A stretch of 64,000 bases of DNA, taken from positions 2,232,001 through 2,296,000 of the forward strand of contig JAPXFQ010000075.1 of assembly GCA_028564705.1 (NCBI GenBank), given 5' to 3'. Under the pieces are notes generated by a model. That model saw only the letters and a list, made by a program, of their open reading frames with translations. It ran no database searches and had not been told where the DNA came from. Origin of the DNA: Apricaphanius iberus (Eukaryota; Chordata; Actinopteri; Cyprinodontiformes; Aphaniidae). Within the stretch, counting starts at the first letter, position 1. Each line of letters opens with the position of its first letter. Positions 21,506 through 33,799 of this stretch are shown here, in pieces. The translations under genes were made by a program, and so were the position numbers.

Positions 21506-24500
21506 TGTACACTGACATAAAATGTACTTTGATATTCAATTCTGAAACTGATAAGGTAGGATAAAAAAAAAAAAGCTTTAAAATTTTTTCAAAGGCGCAA
21601 ATAATGAAACCCGACCGAAATGTCAGTTTTGTGACCAAATGAAATTCATTCTTTTTTAATGATTTTTCTTTTAAAAAAGCCAAAAGTTCTGGCTTAGCCA
21701 ATGTTTGACTAAAATGATGCAGACAGGAAGAGAATGTTCTGAATTACTGCATCGTGGTCTTAACTGTAAATAAATCGGGTAATCATATGCATGAAGATAT
21801 AATTTGACATTGTGCCACGTTATTATTGATCCATGGCAACATATAAAAGAAACAGAGCAGAGGGCATACAATGTACGTTTAAGTCACCCCACACAAAAGA
21901 GGAGCAATTTGAGACTGTACACCATCAATATGAAATTTAAAGAAAAGAGTGTATTGGGGTCTCGTCTGGGATAATCTTTTTTCCCCCTAAAATGTTATTA
22001 TAAGAAACACAGCTGAACTTACTGGGTAACTAGAAAATCTTGTTAGTATTGTTAACATATTATACATTGTTTTCAGAATTTACATCTTTCATAGCATGTA
22101 CACATAAATATAGGCTGTTTTTACAGTTTTCAACCTTGGTTCTTTAAAAACACATTCCTATCGTCACAAATGTTTTTTTCTGTATGTTGTTGAACAAAAA
22201 AATGAGCTGAATAAATATCAAGACTTCAAAGTTATGCTTCTATATAAATTCTAATGCATTTTGACAGAACGCAGGAGCAACAGAACACATCAAATCATAA
22301 AGCGCTGAATACTTTTCTTTGAAAGCTTTGCTCTTTCAAATGCAGGAGCAGCAGATCTTTAAACCTAGTTTCCTTGCTGGAAATTATTTGTATTATTCTC
22401 AGTGCAATGTACCAATGTATTTTTTTTTAAACATCTATGTATTTATTGACACTAACTTTAATTCATTTACATCAAATACCAAACAATAAGGCATATTAAA
22501 TGGCTTTTTTCTGTCTTGCCTTTCAGTATTAAAGTAAAATTGTCATTTTGCTTTCGCCCCTTTTCTTTTTAAGGGGCTAACACTTTTGCCCACTTAGAAT
22601 AGTTGTAGTTTTTGTTTTTTTCATTGCACTTGAATGTGTTGTATCTTCAAATATATTTCAGTATAACACAAAATGTTTTTAGATGATTACTTTTTTTGCT
22701 AAGTGAAATCCAAACCAACTTGTCCCTGAATGAAAAAGTTAAGGCCCTGGTTAAGCTGGTTGTCTGGTGAGCAACCACTGACATGGCGTTTGTGGTCACT
22801 GGCACCATGTCTTTTTTGTCTCTGTGACGCACCATTGGCTCACTGTTCCTGGCATTGTTGCTTTAACTCCGCCTTATTGGAGTTTCAACCTTTCAGAAAT
22901 CCCCATGATTAACAGCATGATATTTCAGCTAGGATATTGTCTGATATTGTGAAGTAAGAAAAAAAGCTTTGCTGAGATTTAATATGAGATTTAAGGGTTA
23001 CATTTAAAATATCTGTCATTAATGTAGCTCAAATCTTATAGGACTTCTGGCCTTTTCTGTCAGAAATATCAAATTTCCGACAAACCTTTGTTTTTTTTAA
23101 TGATACATTTAAGTTTTTGGAAAGAAATGTACTCCTCCAATTTTTTTTATTTTATCCACACTAATGCTCCATCATACACACCATATTTCCAACATTCTGT
23201 TCATGTTCTCAAACGACCGTCTTAGTATCACAGTAAGTGTTGTCAACTTGTTAGGGGTTTCCCCTCATTTCTCCCAAGTGAGGATAACTGCCACCTATAG
23301 GGAAGTTGATATAGCTCTGTAGGGAGCGCAAACAAAGAAGTTTGAAAGGAACTTATTTCAGTGTTTGTGTGTTCTCCGGTTAGGGGTAATTAAACTTGAT
23401 TGGATGAGTGGACAGTCTGAGGAAACTATCCAGAGCTCCGGAACGCTGTTTACAAGAAGCTGCCAAAACCAGATACTTCTCAAATGATCTTGCCTTTGCA
23501 AATCCCACATAATATCCTATCATTATCATTCCACAGGCTTTTAAAACATTATTAGCTGATAATATACTTTTGTTTTGTCTTCTCCCAACCTTCCAGCACT
23601 TCCTGACATTTAATCTCCTCCTTTTCCCCACACAAACTTTTTCCTTTTCTTCATTCTGGTTCTTTTTCTTTTAGCTGACCTTGTAGCACGTGCCAAACAG
23701 GACAATGGTGTGTAACCTGGCACTTGTGGAACGCCAAAGAAGAGAATGAGATTGTAGCAGTGCCCAGGCAGAGAAGGAGAAGAGTTACTAATCTGATAAT
23801 GGCCCCTGGGCAGAATGACTCTTCCTGGGCTGCATTGTGGTTTCACACAGTCATCTATCAGCCCCAGAGTCTCCTGTAATTACATATTCTTCATGTGGAT
23901 ACAGCCAAAGAGAGCAGGCACAGAAGGCTGGTCAGCACATTGACGCGGGGGATGATTGGGAGGGGGAAGAGTTTCTTTAATGTAAGACGCCTCTATGGGC
24001 GAGAAAAAGAATACAGGGGCAAAAAGAAAGAGGGTGAGGCTGGTACTGTGAGTAACCAGCTCTTGGTGTCATCACAGAGATAAGGACAGGATGGCAGATC
24101 CTACTTGATGCTGCTTTTTCTTCCTTTACATTATCTAGTAACAGCATTCATTCTCCTTTTACTGGGTTTGTCATTTTACAGCTGCAAACTTAAATGGATT
24201 TTGTACGAAAGACCAACAGAAGTAGCGCCTCATTGTAAAGTGGGTTGAGGAAAATACATGACTTTGAGAATCAAAATGTAATGGTTTTAACAGATATTGA
24301 CCCGCCCAACAGTTTCACTTTGATTACAGCTGCATGGCTTCTATGTATATCTCTACCAGCTATGCACATCAAATTTCTTGTCCTTGCTAGATTTTTAACT
24401 CTACGTAAATCTAGAGATGGGGAACGTTAAGTTTATTCCCGTACAGGTGCCAAACCGGTATTTTTAAAATGGTTTAAAGAATGGAAAAGATACGAAGTTT

Positions 24501-24536
24501 GTCCATAAACCCTCTTATTTTTTATTTTATTTTTAG
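21506..24536. other. AT-rich non-coding stretch
   Basis: No gene, RNA or clear repeat family recognised in 3 kb. Open frames are short and without motif. Confidence 0.35.
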
Positions 24537-25327
24537 TAGGGCTGTCAAACTATAAATTTTTTAGATCTAATTAATCACAGGGTAGATGTGAATTAATCAA
24601 CATTCCTAAATGAACAAAAAAACTACAGTTTTCATTGTAAATAAAGGACAAATCCAGATACAATTGCTCTTTTTTTATTTAATAAAGGAGAAATCAATGG
24701 AATCTTTTGAACTCCACAATCACATTCACAATGTAAGTGTGGTCTCATATGAAAAAATAACAACAAATACAGGTACAACTAACCAAAATATAGGAATAAA
24801 CTTAACATTCGGATATTACTAGGGAGTGTTAAACATCACATAAATCAAATCAGGAAATGAATGCTCTTATTGTGAAGATGTACACGTCCGCTAATGAGTT
24901 AGCACAAATTCAAGTCCAAAAACCATCACTTTAACTGAATATTGGTAAATCACTATGAAATGCACCAATGAACCAACATGCATAAACAAACATAAATACG
25001 GAGTATTTATACCCTGCACCTCGCACAGTGAGCTGACATCCCAAGCGGATGGTAAGGAAAATTCCCACAAACAACTTATGAACTTGTAGTCATATCAACC
25101 CGACAATACGGCAATAACGATACACTCACATGTCATTTACGCACACACACATACTCACATGCTGCTGCACAACAATACGCAGTTTGACAGGTTAGGAAGA
25201 ACGGATGTGATCTGGGCAGAATTACAAACGGGGCATTATTCTGTGCCTGCCTTAATTGTGTTTAAAAAATAAAAATAAAGGTTCATTCTTGGAATTAATC
25301 AACCTGCATTAATGCGTTAATTTTGAC
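24537..25327. mobile_element. hAT-like element, right terminus eroded
   Basis: The left end TAGGGCTGTCAAA, and the right region with GCGTTAATTTTGAC (reverse complement GTCAAAATTAACGC), match the common fish group TAGGGCTGTCAAAATTAACGCG. The last bases expected on the right (AGCCCTA) are missing, yet ATTTTTAG (24529-24536) and ATGTTTAG (25328-25335) flank the two ends with 7/8 identity. The interior has no recognisable transposase. Confidence 0.65.
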
Positions 25328-25335
25328 ATGTTTAG

Positions 25336-26022
25336 CCGTCTTTTTGCAAAAACATTTTTACCTTTTCTGGTGATATAGGGCTTGACTGATTGCTTTCCCA
25401 GTATCCATAGTGCTTGACATCTCCGGGGAGAAAAAGAACCGATATTAAGCACCCGAAGTGTGCGCTGCATATCGGTACCAATCCCTACTTAAATCCCAAC
25501 CTAGGGTTTTTCTGCATGACCATTAGGTCATTTGTCTATCCAGTGACCATAGGAGATAGGGACTGGCCCTCCCACAACCCTGCTACGACAAGAGAATTTG
25601 AACAATGGATGGATTCTTATGGTTTTTATCTATTTAATCCAGTGGGGTCCATAAAAATAGAAAATATGTGTAAACAGGCTCCATTTGTGTTGTGAGAAAT
25701 ACAATTTAAAGTCATACTGTATATATTGTCTGTTTGATTTACATTCCTGCTATGTTTTGCAGAGATAGTCTGTTTTTTTCACATGTATACATTAGTATTT
25801 GTACAGTTTTTCATCTCATCACATTTAGCTCAGTTTGTAGAATCTTCATCTACAGTTTTTATAGCTGTAGGTAGATTTTTTTTAACATGCATTTGACATT
25901 ACTATTCATCTATATACATTTTGTATTCTTATTATTCCCAATATTTATGTGCATTCTATTTTCCCTTCATTCTTTTCTGAGACACTGAATTTTTCACTGA
26001 GGGAGAAACAAAGGCTTATTAT
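25336..26022. other. Non-coding stretch
   Basis: No gene recognised. The 93-codon frame at 25414-25695 has no known motif. Confidence 0.35.
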
Positions 26023-26023
26023 C

Positions 26024-26215
26024 AGGGATGTTCGATGTCGGCTTTTTCACCAATATCCGATATACCAGTATAATCTGAAATATAACTTCCAATAGTGACA
26101 TAAACCAATACGGCCGATAGACGTCTATCTAAACATTCAAGGTTGGCTCGGTAATGTAGAATCCACAGGATTTATGGCAGTTTTTTTTTCCACAAAAAAT
26201 AAATTAATAAATTCC
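26024..26215 (+). mobile_element. GATGTCCGATA-type DNA transposon end (fragment)
   Basis: CAGGGATGTTCGATGTCGGC is followed by CCAATATCCGATATACC and ACGGCCGATAG, the ends of a common fish non-autonomous element rich in CCGATA words. A possible facing end (CAGTATTGGTCGATAG) lies at about 26626. If so, the SINE/LINE tail at 26.2-26.4 kb lies inside it. No target duplication can be called. Confidence 0.45.
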
Positions 26216-26224
26216 TCAATTGCT

Positions 26225-26405
26225 TTTAACTGTGTGTCCATGGGAGTTGGGTTTGGGGGAGAGGGTGAGACTGGGATCATGCTTTTAAATCTGCGAGGGA
26301 GGGATGGGAATACGGTTTATGCCGGGTCATTTTAATATGTAAAACACTTCAAGATGCATTCCTTGTATGAAAAGCGCTTTATAAATAAAGTTTGATTTGA
26401 TTTGA
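26225..26405 (+). repeat. SINE/LINE 3' tail fragment
   Basis: The segment ends in GAAAAGCGCTTTATAAATAA followed by (GTTTGATTT)-like tail units, the standard 3' end of many fish LINEs and the SINEs that borrow their tails. The upstream GGGTGAGACTGGGATCATG text is probably its body. No promoter box or coding text is present. Confidence 0.55.
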
Positions 26406-26406
26406 G

Positions 26407-26866
26407 TGAATTTATTTAGTGATTTATGTTTTGTTTTTTTCCCTCTGTATGTGTCCGTTAAAGAGAGATAAAACAATCATAAAGATCTTCAGTTAAAAAA
26501 CAGGCCTTGAAAGGAGGTTCTTTATTTGTTAATCGTTGGCTAGCTGTTTAGCTACACATAGCAAATGCTGTGGCCTTTAAAGAGTAAAAACCGATACAGA
26601 TCATTTACAATATTACATTTTAACAGCAGTATTGGTCGATAGCAATGTAGGCTAATCATACCTAATTATTTTATTCTGGTTGTTTTTTGCTTGTATTTCT
26701 AATAGCAGTTAGCCACTTTTACAGTGATGCCAAGAGACTTTAGCTGTGTCATCCTTCCCAGCTCTGGCTTCCGAGACAAATGAAACGCAGCATTAGCTCC
26801 ATCTTTTCTTCACCTCTGAACCGTTTCCTTCTCCCTGCTGAAGAACAATTTTTCCGCAGCATTATG
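26407..26866. other. Non-coding stretch
   Basis: Nothing recognised beyond a possible right end of the CCGATA-rich element near 26626-26642. Confidence 0.3.
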
Positions 26867-26903
26867 GAGCCACCATCGTGTTTCACTGCAAAGTGTGCGA
26901 GTT
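26867..26903 (-). pseudogene. Tc1 transposase shard
   Basis: On the minus strand the bases read AVKHDGGSIML, a near match to the TVKHGGGSIML motif between the first and second catalytic Asp residues of Tc1 transposases. Flanking sequence on both sides is too diverged to extend the call with confidence. Confidence 0.55.
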
Positions 26904-28129
26904 CAGATTGATCTTTGCATGTAGATAAAAACTGTGATCCAGTGTTATTTTATTTTTTTTGTCCGACCATTTCTCAGTTTTTATCTACAGTCTGCGTTAT
27001 AAAGTGAGCAGAAAGTACCATTTCAATCTGGTTGATGTTCAGAGTTGCGTATCAGGATTGAGGGGTGTACAAAGGCATTTTACGTTTCTGTCTTGTCTGA
27101 TTATTCCTCTGCTTTTCTGCCTTGTGCCTTAAAATGTAGTCAAAAACCAAAGACCAAAGCTGAGGCTAATTAGGTGGCTGCTGAAGTTATTTGATTAAAT
27201 TTTATTTTATTTAAAAGGAAAAGAGGCGGAGAAAGAAATGTGCACCATACTTTCAAGGCTTTTTTTTTAACTTGTAATAAAAAAAACAACGTATCATTTT
27301 TCGTGTTTTTTTTATTTATTTCTTTTTTTTGCACAGTATTGTTGTTTTTCAGACCCTCATGTCTGCAGAATCTCAGCTAAGTTTGAATACAATTGGGACA
27401 TTTTTGTCATCTAATTATATCTTAGAATCAGGGTTTGGTCATCTTGTAATAAATCCCTTTCTGTTTCTGCCGTTGGCCATCTGTACTAATAACAGACCTG
27501 CCTTGTCTTGACCTGGCCACGGCTTGTCTTCCCACCAGTCTGCCCTGTCGTCATCAGATCTGTACTCAGAATACCCAGCTGTCTTCTCCCCGTTCTTTGA
27601 TGCTCATCATTGTCCACAAATAGCAACAATTTTCTCTCCCGTCTGGCACAGGTCTCCTGTGCTACCTTCTTACTGTAAGTTTGTTATTGGAGCGTTGTTG
27701 GCCAACACGAGCCGTCTAACTGTAATGAGGGTAAAAGATCAGATTTTATTTAATCACACAGAGAAAGACGAGTTAAGAAAACCATGAGAAATCGGTATAA
27801 TCTATCCAAACCGGAGGAAAGAAAACCAGATCTGACTACAATCGGTGCCTACATCGTCTTATTTCGTTTGCATTACTCGGCAAATGAAGTAACACTCTGT
27901 GATCTATGCCACATTTAGTCACATTCTAACCACTACTTTTTATGTATATTATTGGGATGACATACGATGAAGCACCACTTAGCATAGAACTGTAAAACCA
28001 AAGAAAAAGGATGCGGTTTTACTTTTTTGCAAATTAAAATATACCCCCTATGACACCCCAAAAAAAGGAAAAAAAAAGAAATGTCCACTTCATTAAAGTA
28101 AGCCGCAAGCAGAATTGAAATGATTGACA
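26904..28129. other. Non-coding stretch
   Basis: Possibly more decayed Tc1 sequence near 26930-27080, otherwise nothing recognised. Confidence 0.3.
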
Positions 28130-28137
28130 GTAAACAC

Positions 28138-29446
28138 CAGAGGTGGGTAGAGAACCCAAAAATTGTATTCGAGTCACAATAGCATTACTTATATAGCAAT
28201 ACATACTTTTACACAAGTACAAGTAAAAATTTGTTGTCCAAGACATTACTCAAGTAAAGGTAATTTGTAAAAACATTCTTTACTACTAACTGATCAGTTC
28301 AAATCATTAGTTTTAATGATAATGGGACTAATGATTTGAAATTTAGTTATGTGCACATTATTACATTTTAAAGAGTGCTATGAAACAGTTGGTCCATATA
28401 AATGCACAAAATAACAAATTAGAAGCAGAGGAAACCATTTTTTAAATATCTTCCACACAGAATGAATGGAACTAATGTTTTCAATAGGTAATGTATCTGT
28501 AGCTGCGTTTCCATTATCCATGAAATTGAAATAACGAAAATAAATTTGCCTAATGGAAACATGCCAATAAAAAAAAAAAAAAAACTTGCCTTTTTCGATA
28601 AAATGTTTTTGCGCTTGGATGAGGTGGTTTATCGAGCATATTGAAATTCATGTATTTCGCAAAACACCAATGGAAACACAATTTTCTTATCACATGAGGT
28701 ACTACTGGATGTTACTACGAGCGAAAAAGAGGAAGTAGTGGTAGGAGGAGAATGATGGCACGGCATGTTTGGGTTTACGAAGAGACAGAGTTGGTTCGTG
28801 ATAAAGGCATAACTAATATATTAGATTTAAAACAGCAAAGAAACGCGAGCATTTAACAAGACCACTACCATATAAAAGGGGCTTGTCGCTCCAATACCTC
28901 TACAAGCCGTCTACATCTCCTGCTCAGATGGCTGATAAGGAGCGCTACTGCTGTTCCTGCAATCTGAATAGGCTGTATCTACTGTAAATTTTCACATCAG
29001 TCGTCACTTTTCTTACTCACTTGAAAACTTGTGATTTAAACTGAGTTCGTTGTTTAATCACCGCAATTGCGAAATGGTGTTTTTTAGACACTTAGACAAT
29101 ATCGACAAAGTTTTGCGCTTATTTGCAATGGAAACGGCGCTTATATCAGAACAGGGTAAAGCGTTGCCAGTGCCACTATAAAGTGTTGACCAAACATTAA
29201 ATTAATCAGAAAATGACTCAAAACGAGAGGTCCCACTTTAACATTTAACTGTAGGTTTGTGTCTTTGTCTGGTGCATTTTTTCGGTTAAAACATGCTTTT
29301 TTTGGTTCAGTGAAATTACTGGCGGAAATGTATTCAAGTAACAACAGCGATCCTTGATAATATAACTCACATAAAAGTAAAAAGTATGGTGCAGGTCAAG
29401 CAAATCCCGAAAAGTAATTTTTTTAGCTGGTTACTACCCACCTCTG
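28138..29446. mobile_element. Non-autonomous hAT element with 8-bp target duplication
   Basis: The ends CAGAGGTGGGTAG (28138-28150) and CTACCCACCTCTG (ending at 29446) are perfect or near-perfect inverted repeats. The flanks GTAAACAC (28130-28137) and ATAAAGAC (29447-29454) agree at 6 of 8 bases. ACTCAAGTAA/AAGTAC words occur just inside the left end, as in the abundant CAGAGGTGGGTAG group of fish. The 1.3-kb length is partly due to another element inserted inside it (28502-29140). No transposase. Confidence 0.85.
28502..29140. mobile_element. Nested DNA element with GCTGCGTTTCCATT ends
   Basis: The left end GCTGCGTTTCCATT and the reverse complement of the right end, GCGCCGTTTCCATT, match at 12 of 14 positions. 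Words of the type AATGGAAAC recur inside (28551-28560, 28669-28677). The element lies wholly within the hAT element at 28138-29446, so it is the younger insertion or was part of it when it moved. The superfamily is not certain; the ends recall PIF/Harbinger-type MITEs. Confidence 0.6.
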
Positions 29447-29484
29447 ATAAAGACAAAGAAGAAGGTTGTCTGGTCTGATGAGAC
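29447..29484 (+). pseudogene. Tc1 transposase shard, upstream half
   Basis: AAGGTTGTCTGGTCTGATGA encodes the WSDE motif that holds the first catalytic Asp of Tc1 transposases. The reading stops at the TTAA element starting at 29485. The downstream half resumes at 30766. Confidence 0.6.
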
Positions 29485-30765
29485 TTAAAGAGACAGTGTG
29501 TAGTTTTTACCATTAATCTCAAAACATTGTTCAAAATGATTCAAATGATGCCCAATCATTGAAAAGTATCGCCTCCTTCATAACATATAACCATAAAAAG
29601 TGGGTCTGAAACACATGGGCGCGGGTGCTATTGTATGGGGGCCGACATGTTGGACGCTGTGTTTCCTTCTACGCAGCCGATGTGGACAAAACGCCTATAC
29701 CAAGTTTTGAATACGCGTTTACATCCGTTTTTGTACTCGGCCTCATTAGACGTTTAAATGAAGAGCTCTCTGAAGAGACTTAGAAAAAAACCAAAAAACT
29801 TTCTTCAACACGATCCGAGATGCATCCAGCCCAGGTTGCTGTCCTCGCTCTGGAAGACGGAGCCTCAGAGACTGTGACAGTTACATTCTGTGACTCTGAG
29901 TGGCGCTGTTTTGTTAATACCTCCGTAGGTCACCTATTATGATAGAGAAAGCTGCTATAATATTATGTGACCACTCCATTACTCATGAAAGAAAGAGTTT
30001 GAGAGGATACACATTTTTTTCAGGTGACAGTGTGTGCATAGATGCGTTGTAAAATTCACTGTGTGGCTCAGAAGTCACCAATTCTAACAGTTTACGTGTC
30101 CTATTATTTCACTGGACCCTTCCATGACCTTTGCAAAACGATGTTCACCTCATATCAGATTTTAATAATGGCATTAATGTCTTCTTTTTAAATGTGGCAC
30201 TACGTTTGTTCGTGAGTTATCAGCGAAACAGCGACCCCCTGACTTATAAAACTTTCTGCGGTTATCATATTCTGTAACACTGGGTCCCCACTCGGGGCGA
30301 GTTGCGCTCTCAGCTGTTGTGTCTGAAACTTCGTGGGACACGGACCCGTCCGACGGCCTCACGTCGGTGGCAGAAGCCTTACGAGACGATCGACACCACC
30401 AGAAAACTAGAGTAAACATCTGCATCGCATTCTCTTAATTGAAATAACAGAAGGAGCAGCAAACTAGCGGCAGTCACAGTGAAACTTCACTGAAATGTGT
30501 CATTTTTTTCATTGAGGTCATTCCATCTAGCATTGCAGTTTATTCATGTACAAAAATATCTGAATAATATCACTAGCCTACAAAATGCTGAAAACCTATA
30601 CCTTACACCAATGTTGTTTTACGCATTTACCTTGTAGAAAACGGCGCAATTGCGATTTTTGGCCTGTATGGCCATCCGTCGTCACTCAAACACAAAAATA
30701 CACCTCGCTTGCAATAATTTAGGTACTGCCTCCTATCGTGAGGAAGCTACACACTGTCACTTCAA
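29485..30765. mobile_element. TTAA-flanked DNA element inside a Tc1 relic
   Basis: The left end AGAGACAGTGTGTAG (from 29489) faces CTACACACTGTCACT (ending at 30761). Reverse-complemented, the right end is AGTGACAGTGTGTAG, a 14/15 match. TTAA (29485-29488) stands on the left and TCAA (30762-30765) on the right, consistent with a decayed TTAA target duplication, as used by piggyBac and Kolobok elements. An open frame on the minus strand at 30425-30174 shows no transposase motif, so the copy is probably non-autonomous. Confidence 0.75.
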
Positions 30766-30900
30766 ACACGCCATCCTCTCAACGAAGCAGGGTGGTGGTG
30801 GCATCATTCTCTGGAGGTGTGTTTCTTTGCTTTTTTCATTTAACTGGAACAAGAACCTTGGATGGAGTTAAACACTATAAACTATAAAACATACCCAAAA
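30766..30900 (+). pseudogene. Tc1 transposase shard, downstream half
   Basis: The codons at 30784-30819 read KQGGGGIILWRC, matching the KHGGGSIMLWGC motif of Tc1 transposases in the same orientation as the WSDE shard at 29447-29484. The stretch between the two motifs in a normal transposase, about 30 residues, is mostly missing, so the insertion was accompanied or followed by deletion. Confidence 0.65.
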
Positions 30901-32477
30901 CCAATATTAACGAGTTATTCGCTGCTTTCTGTTGGCAAAAAAAAAAATCCTCATCAAAAAACAGGAAAGTTCTCGAATCCTACATGAGGAGTTCTGTGAA
31001 GCGCCTTACGTCAAAGTTAAAAGAGCAACAAATCTGTCTTTTGGAGAAAAAGTTTTCCTAGATATGACAGGTTACACGATACTGTGACTGACAGAGCTCC
31101 CCCCCCACCCACCCACCCGATGGAATTCCAGGGAGGAAGTAATTTAATTGAATTTCGCTCACTCGCTGCGACCCTCATCTGCTCGGTGCTTCCTCTGTTC
31201 TGTTTGTGCCTTCCATGAGAACGCATTCAGTCCTGCAGCGCCCCGTCCAATTTCCAGCTCTTGCTTTACAGTTATTGCTTTTTTTTCTCTCTCCTTCTAA
31301 CCCCCCCCCAGTATGGGCCATTCTGCAAAAGCTTTGTGTGCTGACCCTTAAACGGCTGCTCATTCTGGAGCAGACTGAGTGGCCTTTGTGGACGCAGTCA
31401 CAGGGGTCGGATTCAGCCCGACAGGCTGCAATACCAAATACGGAAGAGTCAGAACCGCTTACGTCTTATTGGATAATAGCAACTGGAGACCAAACTGGAA
31501 TAGCGATCAGAATGCTTCAGTTGTTTTTGTTTCTAAATCAATCAGGCAGAGCCTTCAGAGAGTGTCTGCTCACGTGGAGTTTTGTGATTGCGAAGGAAAA
31601 CAGCAAAAATGTCCGTTTTCCCCGCCGTCTACTCCAGCGTCATTAAACAATTCGATCTGAGCTTGCTTTGTTTGGAACTGGGAAGAATATTCGCAGACGG
31701 ACAAAAAGCAAGGAACAAGCAGCTGTGGGGGTTACGTGATGTCATCTCTGGGAAAAGCAAAAGCAGGCTGTGTGCCGTGGGATAGAAACCCTTTCGGTGT
31801 CCTCGCCCCAACCAGGTGTGCAGTTTGAATCATCTCAACTGCAGGGAGGAAAGAAAAAAAAAAAAAAGGAGACGCCTGGTTTCTGCTTGATCTCGTCTCA
31901 AGGAGAAGTATGGCAGTGTGCTGAATTCGTTTCTGTAGCAAACCATGCACTCTGGCCTTAAAGGAAAACATCAAAGGGTCGAAAAACATTTTATTTCTTT
32001 TCCTATTTGGGGGCTTTATTCCTTCAGACTCAGACCTCCTTTTCTTGGGAGAGAGAAGAACACAGATCGTTCCCCTCAGCATTGTTCCGAACCTTTAGCT
32101 GGGCGACATGACGCAGATCAAAGCCGTGCGCGGAGCTCCAGTGAGTCACGGTACTGGACTGTGTTTAGAAAAGCAGCTGCTCTCTGTGTGCAGTCTGGGG
32201 AGGATGCGTGAGGATGTGAGAAGGTCAGCTTTGACCTTTGGTGGAGGCTGCAGCGGCTACTTCATGACGCCTTGGAAACTTAACACACTCTTTGACATTT
32301 CCTCTCGGCACGGACCGAAAGTCGGTGTGGTGCGACGAATAGAAATGGACCCGGATCAATTCTGAAACTGTATGAATGAACACAACGCATCCTGCATAGC
32401 TTTATGTGTGTTTTATCGATTCAAAATCAATTTGGTTTAATCTGTTTTTATACATGTTGAAACAGACAGAAGCAGTG
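30901..32477. other. Non-coding stretch
   Basis: No gene or repeat family recognised. Frames of 90-146 codons at 31206-31660 and 31732-32082 occur on both strands without known motifs. C-rich runs lie near 31099 and 31302. Confidence 0.35.
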
Positions 32478-32640
32478 TTGCAGTCAAGTCACCGTCTCTC
32501 GTGTTCCAGTCCAAGTTAAAAAAAAGAAACGTACAGTCCAAATTAAGTCATCATCCCTTGAGATCAAGTAAAAAAAAAGATCTTTCATATTGCCTTTTTT
32601 GACCTATATAAACACTTTAAACATGAATGAAAACCATCCA
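32478..32640. repeat. CAAGTC-rich dispersed repeat, copy 2
   Basis: CAGTGTTGCAGTCAAGTCAC is followed by AGTCCAAGTT and AAGTCATC words. It resembles the segments at 18030-18180 and 63650-63790. The left end looks like a transposon terminus; the right end is unresolved. Confidence 0.45.
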
Positions 32641-32854
32641 TTTATTTTTTTATAGTTTTTTACAAACCTTGCTCTCAGAAATGTTGCGCTTCTACCAGCC
32701 ATTTGAGAGAGGGCCTTATTCCGACGTCAGTGCAAACTGAATTTGCATAAGGAAAGCCTTAGTCATGCTTTCTACATACTATCAACAAAATGATAGTCAA
32801 TAGACCGATTAATAGTTATTTTCTGATATCGTTTGAAATCTACCATGGATTTAG

Positions 32855-33605
32855 ACAAAATTTGAGGAAGACAAAGCACTAATTTTCAACTGGCGGCAAA
32901 AGTTACTTTGAGTTTTGAGTAGGGATGTCCCGATCATCACTTTAGACCTCCGTTCCGATCTATTAACCTAATATCGGATTCGTTTTCGAGTCCCGATCCA
33001 GTATTTTGCCTTTAGAATTGAAATGTAACTAGCAAGTACTTTCATAAAAATCATCTAAAAAAAACCAATTCGTCAGATAATATAGCTGATCTCGGAACGA
33101 TATCGGGATATCCCTAGTTTTGTGCGATAGCATGAAGTGACTACAACTGAAGAAGAAGAAGAAAAAAATGCATCGGTCTTCTAGGACAAAGGAAGGAGAT
33201 TTAAATGTGGAGACAACCACTATAAATCTGGCTATGTGGAAAGTGGCAGTCGTGCTGGGGGAGAAGTAGTCGGTTGAGTGAGACCCAGCATGGAGGAGAA
33301 GCTCTACAAGATCTCTGTTAGTGTTTTAAATTCTAGCTAGCATCAGCTCCGTGATATCACATTTACGACTTCTGGTTTGTGGACGTTTTAATTAGACATT
33401 TTTACAAGCAAAGAAATCACAAATCACATGACACTCAACACGCACATCATTAGTTATCGTTTCAATTGAAGTAGAGGACATATGTGATTAGGGTCATAAG
33501 GACAAGAGGATCAGAAAAAAAAAACTTTTGTTGTTTAATTAACTTTCATTTAGTTGTTTTTCTGAGAAAACCACGGCCGAACCGGTAGGGGAGGAGGCTC
33601 CCCAT
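32855..33605 (+). repeat. Unnamed dispersed repeat family B, copy 1 (interrupted)
   Basis: The segment aligns with 43240-43807 and, in its second half, with 55602-56056. Shared blocks include TTTTCAACTGGCGGCAAAAG (32883-32902), the CCACTATAAATCTGGC area, AGAAGCTCTACAA (33298-33310), ATCATTAGTTATCGTTT (33446-33462) and the end GGAGGCTCCCCAT (33593-33605). A 197-bp hAT element is inserted at 32920-33116; without it the alignment to copy 2 is continuous. No coding capacity. Confidence 0.75.
32920..33116. mobile_element. Small hAT element nested in family B
   Basis: The ends TAGGGATGTCCCGAT and, reverse-complemented, TAGGGATATCCCGAT match at 14 of 15 positions. The flanks GTTTTGAG (32912-32919) and GTTTTGTG (33117-33124) agree at 7 of 8, the hAT duplication length. 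The homologous site in family B copy 2 (GGTTTTGTGTAACAC near 43312) lacks the insert, an empty-site comparison that confirms both boundaries. Confidence 0.88.
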
Positions 33606-33799
33606 AACCTCCACCCACTGGGCAAACCCCGCCCACCAATTAAAATTCCAAAAAGTTGAAAAGTTTTATCTGGAACGTTAAAATTATCCATAGATTTTTT
33701 TTATTTAAAAATTATTCGGAAACATGTATTCGGATGCGTTTACATTCAGAGACCTATAGTAATGTTAGAGGATGGAATATCATAGTCTTCCAGCAGATA

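Noticed and set aside
30174..30425. Transposase fragment in the TTAA element (83-codon minus-strand frame)
   Set aside because: No catalytic or DNA-binding motif of piggyBac, Kolobok or other transposases can be seen.
31206..32082. Several 90-146-codon frames on both strands
   Set aside because: Mutually overlapping, no motif, homopolymer runs inside.
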